DNA from: Arthrobacter globiformis
Lineage (GTDB): Bacteria > Actinomycetota > Actinomycetes > Actinomycetales > Micrococcaceae
Length of the DNA stretch: 64,000 bases
Assembly (NCBI RefSeq): GCF_003261175.1
Contig: NZ_QLNP01000063.1
Coordinates: 124,001 to 188,000 of the forward strand
Direction of reading: 5' to 3'
Shown: piece by piece, positions 58,151 through 64,000 of the stretch
Layout of the letters: each line of letters opens with the position of its first letter
Numbering within the stretch: position 1 is the stretch's first letter
Program-made: the position numbers and the translations under genes
The notes under the pieces: model-generated
The model's input: the letters and a program-made list of their open reading frames with translations, nothing else
The model's database searches: none
What the model was told of the DNA's origin: nothing

Positions 58151-58794
58151 GCAATTCCGACTCATTTCCCAAGCCGAGCAGTAATGGTCCCGGCGGGATG
58201 CGTCAGCCGGCATCCGCTCCCCGGGTGAATGCCCCGGTGCGTCCCCAGCAGAGCCCGGCCACGCCGTCTGGCCCTCCGGGACAGCGTCCCGCAGGTGCGG
58301 GACAGCGGCCGGCGCCTGCAGGACAGGGCCAGCGGCCGGTCGCTCCGGCACAGCGCCCGGCAGCCCCCGGACAGCGCCCCCAAGGCGCGCCGGGTGCACA
58401 GGGGCTGGTCAAGCCGGCTCCGAAGGCCAAGGCGCGCCGCGCACGGCTTTTGGTCAGCAAGGTTGACCCTTGGTCCGTCCTGAAGATGGCCTTCCTGCTG
58501 TCTGTCGCGCTTGGCATCGTCACGGTCGTGGCCGCCATCGTCCTGTGGACCGTGCTGGACCTGACCGGTATCTTCGACCAGGTGGATAGCCTGCTGGGAA
58601 CCCTCGCCGGTTCCGAGGGCGGCGGCTTCGAACTGAAGAAGGTCGCATCGCTTGGCCAGGTGGCATCGTTCGCGACCATCATTGCTGTCGTGAACGTGGT
58701 CCTGCTGACCGCCCTGTCCATGCTGTCGGCCGTGCTGTACAACATCTCGGCGACGCTTGTCGGCGGCATCGGTGTGACCCTCACCGACGACTAA
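58147..58794 (+). CDS. DUF3566 membrane protein
   Basis: The 215-residue protein has a Pro/Gly/Gln-rich disordered N-terminus with repeated RPAxPGQRP-like units (about 20-95), then two membrane helices (about 115-140 and 170-195). The DUF3566 core is [20 protein letters not shown] and [20 protein letters not shown]. The M. tuberculosis homologue is Rv0007, at the same position after gyrA. The function is unknown. Its GTG overlaps the gyrA stop codon. Confidence 0.85.
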   Translation: MSNSDSFPKPSSNGPGGMRQPASAPRVNAPVRPQQSPATPSGPPGQRPAGAGQRPAPAGQGQRPVAPAQRPAAPGQRPQGAPGAQGLVKPAPKAKARRARLLVSKVDPWSVLKMAFLLSVALGIVTVVAAIVLWTVLDLTGIFDQVDSLLGTLAGSEGGGFELKKVASLGQVASFATIIAVVNVVLLTALSMLSAVLYNISATLVGGIGVTLTDD

Positions 58795-58893
58795 AAACCC
58801 TGTGTTTCCGCGGAAAAACTCCGGTGGAATGCCTCGATTTGAGATCGGGCCGGGATGTGCTGTAGAGTCGTGTCTCGGCCCGATGAGGCATCG

Positions 58894-58967
58894 GGGCGTA
58901 TAGCTCAGGCGGTTAGAGCGCTTCGCTGATAACGAAGAGGTCCCAGGTTCAAGTCCTGGTACGCCCA
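58894..58967 (+). tRNA. tRNA-Ile(GAT)
   Basis: GGGCGTA pairs with TACGCCC, and the anticodon arm CTTCG-CTGATAA-CGAAG gives anticodon GAT (34-36). The T arm is CAGGTTCAAGTCCTG. The 74-nt gene has no encoded CCA (CGG follows), so Cca must add it. Confidence 0.95.
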
Positions 58968-59037
58968 CGGAACCTGCACAGGTTCAAGACGAGGTTTAGG
59001 CCGGATTCCCCAGGAATCAAGCCGGAACGGGGTGCGT

Positions 59038-59157
59038 GTGAAGAAGTTGCTGGTCATTGCAGCTGCAGTCGCAGGCGCCCTCCTCTACAAGAAAAAGGTG
59101 CAGGAATCCGAAGCCCGGAAAACAGTCTGGAGCGAATCAACCGACAAGGTTGAATAG
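59038..59157 (+). CDS. DLW-39 family peptide
   Basis: A 39-residue peptide begins with GTG and reads KKLLVIAAAVAGALLYKKK, then VQESEARKTVWSESTDKVE. The family of 39-residue actinobacterial proteins between tRNA-Ile and tRNA-Ala is named for a DLW motif near the C-terminus; here the residues are TVW, so the motif is only partly kept. A short N-terminal hydrophobic segment suggests membrane association. The function is unknown. Confidence 0.85.
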   Translation: MKKLLVIAAAVAGALLYKKKVQESEARKTVWSESTDKVE

Positions 59158-59228
59158 CCCGGATCCCGGTGCGGAGGCTGGTAAGCCAGCCTACGGAACT
59201 AGGGTATGATGGACGGGTTGCTTCTTAT

Positions 59229-59304
59229 GGGGGCATGGCGCAATTGGTAGCGCACCTGCTTTGCAAGCAGGGGGTTCGGGGTTCGAGTCCCCGTGCCTCC
59301 ACCA
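59229..59304 (+). tRNA. tRNA-Ala(TGC), CCA encoded
   Basis: GGGGGCA pairs with TGCCTCC. The anticodon arm CCTGC-TTTGCAA-GCAGG gives anticodon TGC, and the T arm GGGGTTCGAGTCCCC is standard. CCA is encoded at 59302-59304. A strong terminator follows at 59311-59342. Confidence 0.95.
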
Positions 59305-59310
59305 TAAGGA

Positions 59311-59342
59311 AGGTCCCGGTCGGAAACGACCGGGACCTTTTT
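59311..59342 (+). terminator. Intrinsic terminator after tRNA-Ala
   Basis: AGGTCCCGGTCG pairs with CGACCGGGACCT around a GAAA tetraloop, followed by TTTTT. It closes the tRNA-Ile, DLW-39, tRNA-Ala transcription segment. Confidence 0.93.
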
Positions 59343-59395
59343 GCTTTGCCTTGGTTTCGACAGGCTCAACCAGCGGGGCACACTACTGTGGAACA

Positions 59396-60319
59396 GTGAA
59401 TGTCTTCCTTGCGGCCCTGGGCGTGCTGGGCGTGGCCTCGTCGGGACCGCTCATCGCCGCCACACTCGGCGCCACCACAGTCACGGCCCTTGCCATCGCC
59501 TTCTGGCGCAATGCCATCGCGGCTGCCGTCATGGCCACTCCTACGCTTGTCCGGGAACCGCGCCAGTTCGGCCGCATCGGGCGCTATGAGTTCCGCTGGT
59601 CGCTCGTGGCGGCCGTGGCCCTGGCCCTCCACTTCGCCTGCTTCATCACGTCCCTGCAGCTGACCTCCGTGGCTGCCGCTACGGCCCTCGTCTGCCTGCA
59701 GTCCGCCTGGATCGCCATCATTCAGCTCTTCCGCGGCGTGCGGCACCGTTGGCAGGTCCTGGTGGGCCTGGGCATCGCCTTCGGCGGCGTCGTGGCCATC
59801 ACCGGTTTCGACATGGGAACCTCCCCGGGCGCCTTGCTGGGCGATCTCCTGGCCATGGCCGGCGGGCTCCTCGCGGGAATCTACACGCTGGCCGGAGGCC
59901 GGGCCCGCCAGAGCATGACCACCGGAACGTACACGGCCCTCTGCTACGGCATGTGTGCCGTCCTGGTCGCGGTGCTGGCGATCTTCACCAACCAGCCCCT
60001 GTCCGGGTTCGACGCCGGCGGCTGGCTCGGGATTCTGGCGATCACCGTGTGCGCCCAGCTCGTGGGACATACGGCATTCAACCACCTGCTGGCCACCATG
60101 AGCCCTTTGCTGGTGTCCATGATCATCCTGCTGGAAATACCGGGAGCGGCCCTGCTGGCCGCCATGTTCCTGAATGAGACGCTGCCGGCGGGCACCTACG
60201 CCGGGCTGGCGCTCATTCTCGTGGGGCTCGCCGTCGTGGTGGCCGGGCAAAGGAATGGCAAGGCCGGGCGCAGCAAGCCGCCGGAGGAACGCCCGCTGGC
60301 GGAGCTGGGGGCTGACTGA
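59396..60319 (+). CDS. EamA/DMT family transporter
   Basis: The 307-residue protein has ten hydrophobic segments in two halves, with EamA landmarks TVTALAIAFWRNAIAAAVMA and LTSVAAATALVCLQSAWIAI in the first and LVGHTAFNHLLATMSPLLVS in the second. These are inner-membrane carriers for drugs or metabolites; the substrate is unknown. The GTG at 59396 gives the family N-terminus; no ribosome-binding site is clear. It follows the tRNA terminator by about 54 bp. Confidence 0.88.
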   Translation: MNVFLAALGVLGVASSGPLIAATLGATTVTALAIAFWRNAIAAAVMATPTLVREPRQFGRIGRYEFRWSLVAAVALALHFACFITSLQLTSVAAATALVCLQSAWIAIIQLFRGVRHRWQVLVGLGIAFGGVVAITGFDMGTSPGALLGDLLAMAGGLLAGIYTLAGGRARQSMTTGTYTALCYGMCAVLVAVLAIFTNQPLSGFDAGGWLGILAITVCAQLVGHTAFNHLLATMSPLLVSMIILLEIPGAALLAAMFLNETLPAGTYAGLALILVGLAVVVAGQRNGKAGRSKPPEERPLAELGAD

Positions 60320-60343
60320 CGAACGCCGGGCGATCCGGCGGCG

Positions 60344-61243
60344 CTACTGGCCGCCGCGGCGGACTGGCTGGCTGGTGTTGACGGTGTGAATGGCGCGCAG
60401 GAGCTTGGCCGGGAAATACACCGAGAAGAACACCACCATGGGCGCCTTGAGGGCCATCTTCTTCACGTTGTGGGCCTTGTAGGTCCGGTCGAAGCGCGTC
60501 ACGTAGTACCGGTAATCCCGGGGTGAGTCCTCAAGCCGGCGGGCCGACATCCCGGAGACCATCTGCGGCCAGTACTGGACCTTGAGGTCGTGGTCTGCCA
60601 GATGCAGGGACAGGTCGATGTCCTCGTGCATCTCGTCTCTTTCGTCCCGGCAGCATTCGCTGCGGATGGTTTCCCACGCGGACCGGCGGAGGGCCATGTT
60701 GGATCCGAACAGGAAGTGGTACTGGTGCTTGGCCAGCTTCAGCATCAGCTGGCGCATCTTGTCGTCGGCCTTGAGGCCGAAGCGGCGCATCGGCATGTCG
60801 TAGTAGACCACTGGGCCGGTGGCGGCCGACGTGGACAGGTCCTGGAAGGCCTTCTGCACCTGCTCCACCCAGTCAGGCTCCACCACTGAGTCGGCATCGA
60901 TCCGGCCCAGAATGTCCCCGGTCGCGTGGTCCAGGCCAAAGTTACGGGTGGGAATGAGTCCCTGCTCCCTGTCCTGGCGGAGCAGGATGATGGGGCTTTC
61001 CGGGTACTCCTGCTGCATCTGCGTGACGATCGACGCCGTGCGGTCCTTGGACATGTTGTCCACCACGATGATCTCGTGCGCCGGAACCGACTGGTACACC
61101 GCCGCGATGAGGCACTGCCGGATGACACTTTCCTCGTTGTAGGCCGGGATAACAATTGATACGAGCGGCTCAGTGTCAGTCAAGGCATCCTCTGCGGATC
61201 TATCGGGTGACGTCACCACAAACTTAGCACCGATGCTTTCCAT
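60344..61243 (-). CDS. Family 2 glycosyltransferase
   Basis: The 299-residue protein has the GT2 N-terminus PLVSIVIPAYNEESVIRQCL, the nucleotide-sugar motif IIVVDNMSKDRTASIV and the DxD equivalent in ILGRIDADSVVEPDWVEQV. The C-terminal part is basic and may be membrane-associated. The ATG at 61243 is chosen; a later start near the conserved domain is possible. The acceptor is unknown. It is convergent with the DMT transporter gene. Confidence 0.9.
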   Translation of the reverse strand: MESIGAKFVVTSPDRSAEDALTDTEPLVSIVIPAYNEESVIRQCLIAAVYQSVPAHEIIVVDNMSKDRTASIVTQMQQEYPESPIILLRQDREQGLIPTRNFGLDHATGDILGRIDADSVVEPDWVEQVQKAFQDLSTSAATGPVVYYDMPMRRFGLKADDKMRQLMLKLAKHQYHFLFGSNMALRRSAWETIRSECCRDERDEMHEDIDLSLHLADHDLKVQYWPQMVSGMSARRLEDSPRDYRYYVTRFDRTYKAHNVKKMALKAPMVVFFSVYFPAKLLRAIHTVNTSQPVRRGGQ

Positions 61244-61298
61244 CCCGGCGGCGCCGTGCCTGTCAGGCAGAGCGGAGCGCGGATGCGCCCGCACAGAC

Positions 61299-61336
61299 GA
61301 CAGGAGGGGCCCCGCTGCTGCGGAACCCCTCCTGTC
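61299..61336 (-). terminator. Intrinsic terminator of the repeat-bearing membrane protein gene
   Basis: GACAGGAGGGG (61299-61309) pairs with CCCCTCCTGTC (61326-61336). It lies 22 bp after the stop of the gene at 61358. No strong T-run follows on the minus strand. Confidence 0.7.
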
Positions 61337-61357
61337 ACTGCCCCTACGGGCAAATGG

Positions 61358-62368
61358 CTACGACTTCTTGTCTGCACCGTTGTCGATGTTGGATGCGATG
61401 TTCTTCACCGCGGCCTTGGCGTCGGTGGCAACTTCGCCGGCGTCGGAGTCCGCGTCCTCGGCAACGTGCTTTGCCTTGTCAGCAGAAGTGTCGGCTTCGT
61501 CCTCCGCGGCCAGTGCAAAGGCAGCATCGAGAGGTGTATCGGCGGGCGCGGAAGAAGAGCTGCCAGCCGGGGCGGCCGGAACCGGTGCGGGCGTCTCCGT
61601 AGCCGACCCAACACCCGCGGCCGATCCAACACCGGCGGCGGATGCCGCGGGGGTGGTCACCTCAGAGGTTGACGGCGCGGGCGTTACGGGCGCGGGGGTC
61701 TTCCACGGGTCCTCGACCGGCTTTGAAGCCTTCCACGCCGCAACGCCGGCGGCCACGGCCGCGGCTATTACACCGACAATCAGGAGGCCGCGCTTCTTCG
61801 GTTTCTCCGGCTCCACCACCAGCGCCTTGCCGGTCACGGCCCTGCCGGCCTCCGACGCGGCCGACTTCAGGTGCCCGCCAGCCAGATTCGCCTGCTCCTG
61901 GATGGTGTGGATGATGCCGACGTCGCCGAGTCGCTGGGCCACCGCGTCGATGCGTGCCGGCGTGCCCTCAAGGGTCCGGTGGACGGCCTCGGATGCGGTT
62001 CCGATCTGATCAGAGAACCGGGGAAGGTACTCCACTACGACGCGGTCGCGGGCCTGGGTAATGACGGGCGTTGCCCGGTCCAGGGCCTCGTGCATGCGCG
62101 GCGTGGCGCCCTCCACGGCGTCGTGGATCTTGGGTGCAAGCTGCGCCAGGCCGTCCTGAATGCGAGGCGTCACCGTTGCGACTCCGCCAGCAAGGTTGTG
62201 GGCCGCCACCTTGAGCCCCTCCTGGATTTTGGGGGAAGCGGTATCAATGCCTTGCTGCAGGCGGGGAACTGCCCAGTCCACTGCTGCTTCCACGCGGTCT
62301 TTTGCGTTCTCGACTGCAGAACTGACCGACAACTCCAGTTCGCGGGCAATACGATCCGATTTCTTCAC
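61358..62368 (-). CDS. Repeat-bearing membrane protein of unknown function
   Basis: The 336-residue protein has an N-terminal half made of imperfect 11-residue helical units (PRLQQGIDTAS, PKIQEGLKVAA, PRIQDGLAQLA, PKIHDAVEGAT, PRMHEALDRAT), probably amphipathic or coiled. A membrane helix follows (about 195-215, LLIVGVIAAAVAAGVAAWKA), then a long Ala/Pro/Thr/Ser-rich acidic tail. No family is recognised with certainty; similar repeat proteins in Arthrobacter are annotated as hypothetical. It stands alone between the GT2 gene and the cyclophilin gene. Confidence 0.7.
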   Translation of the reverse strand: MKKSDRIARELELSVSSAVENAKDRVEAAVDWAVPRLQQGIDTASPKIQEGLKVAAHNLAGGVATVTPRIQDGLAQLAPKIHDAVEGATPRMHEALDRATPVITQARDRVVVEYLPRFSDQIGTASEAVHRTLEGTPARIDAVAQRLGDVGIIHTIQEQANLAGGHLKSAASEAGRAVTGKALVVEPEKPKKRGLLIVGVIAAAVAAGVAAWKASKPVEDPWKTPAPVTPAPSTSEVTTPAASAAGVGSAAGVGSATETPAPVPAAPAGSSSSAPADTPLDAAFALAAEDEADTSADKAKHVAEDADSDAGEVATDAKAAVKNIASNIDNGADKKS

Positions 62369-62524
62369 AACTACCTCCCGATTAATGTGACGGTTCTGTT
62401 GTTAGCCTACGTGCACCAATAGCGGGGCTGCTATCGTTCCGGCGGATTCTCGGTGGATTTCACCCAGCGCGGAACTGTCTTTTCCGCCCGCGTCCGCGTT
62501 GACCCGCCGTGAAAGAATGGCCAT

Positions 62525-63070
62525 ATGACTGCCTCAGCAACTGCAAAAGCAACCATCCACACCAGCCTCGGCGACATCGTCGTGAACCTCTTCGGCAACC
62601 ACGCGCCCAAGACTGTTAAGAACTTCGTCGGACTGGCCACCGGCGAACAAGCCTGGACCCACCCGGAAACCGGCGAGGACAAGACCGGCACGCCGCTCTA
62701 TGACGGCACCATCTTCCACCGCATCATCAAGGACTTCATGATCCAGGCCGGCGACCCGCTGGGCCGCGGCACCGGCGGACCGGGCTACCGTTTCGACGAC
62801 GAGATCCACCCCGAGCTGAGCTTCAGCGCACCGTACAAGCTGGCCATGGCCAACGCCGGCATCCAGATGGGCAAGGGAACCAACGGTTCCCAGTTCTTCA
62901 TCACCACCATCCCCACGGACTGGCTGCAGGGCAAGCACAGCATCTTCGGCGAAGTGGCCGATGAGGAATCCAAGAAGGTTGTGGACGCCATTGAAGGTGT
63001 CCGCACCGGCATGGGCGACCGCCCGGTTGAAGATGTGACCATCAACAGCATCGACATCGAGCAGCTCTAG
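62525..63070 (+). CDS. Peptidyl-prolyl cis-trans isomerase, cyclophilin type
   Basis: The 181-residue protein contains the cyclophilin motifs FHRIIKDFMIQAGDPLGRGTGG and MANAGIQMGKGTNGSQFFIT, with the catalytic Arg in FHRII. It is cytosolic, with no signal peptide. It is near the rhomboid gene as in many actinobacteria. Confidence 0.95.
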   Translation: MTASATAKATIHTSLGDIVVNLFGNHAPKTVKNFVGLATGEQAWTHPETGEDKTGTPLYDGTIFHRIIKDFMIQAGDPLGRGTGGPGYRFDDEIHPELSFSAPYKLAMANAGIQMGKGTNGSQFFITTIPTDWLQGKHSIFGEVADEESKKVVDAIEGVRTGMGDRPVEDVTINSIDIEQL

Positions 63071-63074
63071 CCAC

Positions 63075-63956
63075 ATGAGCTACGGAACTCCGGCGGCGGA
63101 GCCGTCAGCGCAGGCACCGGTGTGCCCCCGGCACCCGGATCGGCCCTCGTATGTCAGCTGCCAGCGTTGCGGGCGGCCGGCATGCCCGGAGTGCCAGCGT
63201 GCGGCCGCCGTCGGATTCCAATGCGTTGACTGCGTCAACGAAGCAAAGCGTACGTCGCCGACAGCACGGACCGTCTACGGCGGCGCCGTTGCGTCCGGCA
63301 AGCCTGTAGTAACGCTCGCGATCATCGCCGCGTGTGTACTCCTGTTTGTTCTGCAGTGGGTGCTTCCCGGAAACGCGGTGTTCCGGACCCTCGCTTACGC
63401 GTCGGTTTACGCGACGCCTGAGTACGGGGTGTTCCAGCCATGGCGCATGCTCACTTCCGCTTTTCTGCACTCCCAGGGCTTCCTGCTCCACATCGTCCTG
63501 AACATGTACACGCTGTGGATTTTCGGCCAGGCGCTGGAACCGCTACTGGGGCGGATCCGCTTCCTTGCTGTCTACCTGCTGTCCGCCATCGGCGGGTCGG
63601 TGGGATACCTGCTTATGACACCGATCCTGCCCGAGGGCGGCCCCGTGGGCCTGGTCGGTGCTTCCGGCGCGATCTTTGGACTGTTCGGCGCCATGCTCGT
63701 GGTGCAGCGGCACCGCGGCGGTGAGACGAGACAGCTCTGGGTGCTCATCGCCATCAACGGCGTCATCGGCTTCATGGTGCCGCAGATCGCCTGGCAGGCC
63801 CACTTGGGCGGCTTCATCACCGGCGCCCTGTGCGCAGCCGTCATTGCCTATGCCCCGCGCGGCCCGCGCCGCAACATGCTGCAGGCCGGAGGGCTGGCGC
63901 TCGTTCTGGCCCTGCTGGCCGTGGCTTCCTGGTACCGCGTGCTCGTAGTGTCCTGA
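63075..63956 (+). CDS. Rhomboid family intramembrane serine protease
   Basis: The 293-residue protein has a Cys-rich N-terminal zinc-binding region (CPRHPDRPSYVSCQRCGRPA, with more CxxC pairs up to residue 53) and six or seven membrane segments. Catalytic motifs are HIVLN (His139, Asn143), GASGAIFG (Ser197) and AHLGGFITG (His243). It should cleave membrane proteins within the bilayer. It starts 4 bp after the cyclophilin gene, so they are likely one transcript. The gene ends 44 bp before the window edge. Confidence 0.94.
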   Translation: MSYGTPAAEPSAQAPVCPRHPDRPSYVSCQRCGRPACPECQRAAAVGFQCVDCVNEAKRTSPTARTVYGGAVASGKPVVTLAIIAACVLLFVLQWVLPGNAVFRTLAYASVYATPEYGVFQPWRMLTSAFLHSQGFLLHIVLNMYTLWIFGQALEPLLGRIRFLAVYLLSAIGGSVGYLLMTPILPEGGPVGLVGASGAIFGLFGAMLVVQRHRGGETRQLWVLIAINGVIGFMVPQIAWQAHLGGFITGALCAAVIAYAPRGPRRNMLQAGGLALVLALLAVASWYRVLVVS

Positions 63957-64000
63957 CAGCTTCCGACGGTTTTTTGGTCCGGACCCTCCCCTAATGCCCC

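Overview
The window is a high-GC actinobacterial chromosome segment centred on the replication origin. Gene content and order (rplI-rpsR-ssb-rpsF, cca, NUDIX-murJ, trxB-trxA, parB-parA-rsmG-jag-yidC-yidD-rnpA-rpmH, dnaA-dnaN-gnd-recF-dciA-gyrB-gyrA, tRNA-Ile, DLW-39 peptide, tRNA-Ala, cyclophilin, rhomboid) and protein style point to Micrococcaceae, most like Arthrobacter or Pseudarthrobacter. That assignment is an inference from recognition; no search was run. No insertion sequence, prophage, CRISPR array or plasmid gene was seen.

Layout. 1-2.6 kb: two membrane-anchored proteins with L7/L12-like C-terminal modules, a zinc-ribbon protein, an FMN reductase and a DUF1801 protein. 2.6-4.5 kb: the rpsF-ssb-rpsR-rplI operon on the minus strand. 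4.7-25.7 kb: mostly minus-strand accessory and envelope genes: a large polytopic membrane protein, YnfA, an amino-acid permease, M18 aminopeptidase, a Tat lipoprotein dioxygenase, an ABC exporter with its own two-component system, a PAP2/lipid-kinase fusion, an MFS transporter, an ABC-F ATPase, a MecA-type penicillin-binding lipoprotein, an FAD oxidoreductase and a GT87 mannosyltransferase. 26.3-34.7 kb: a histidine phosphatase and cca (minus), then NUDIX, murJ, a pseudokinase/discoidin-like membrane protein, trxB and trxA (plus).

34.83-40.79 kb is the most unusual part. About 6 kb carries no convincing gene but holds nine of the ten parS sites found (GTTTCACGTGAAAC; the tenth lies inside parA) and two arrays of DnaA-box-like 9-mers repeated at exactly 12-bp intervals (four copies at 38275-38319, five at 38655-38711). 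It looks like a centromere-type and DnaA-binding chromosomal locus about 8.5 kb from the canonical oriC.

40.8-46.6 kb: parB, parA, rsmG, jag, yidC, yidD, rnpA and rpmH, all minus. 46.6-49.0 kb: oriC in two parts, upstream of dnaA and between dnaA and dnaN, the second with an AT-rich unwinding candidate. 49.0-58.8 kb: dnaN, gnd, recF, the DciA-like gene, gyrB, gyrA and a DUF3566 protein, all plus. 58.9-64 kb: tRNA-Ile(GAT), a 39-residue DLW-39-type peptide, tRNA-Ala(TGC), a DMT transporter, a family 2 glycosyltransferase, a repeat-bearing membrane protein, cyclophilin and rhomboid protease.

The genes work together as the usual origin-proximal block for replication initiation (DnaA, DnaN, RecF, DciA-like, gyrase), segregation (ParA, ParB, parS), membrane insertion (YidC, YidD, Jag), RNA processing (RnpA, RsmG, Cca), redox (TrxA, TrxB) and cell-wall export (MurJ). 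The second DnaA-box locus inside the parS field is the strongest candidate for something not yet described.
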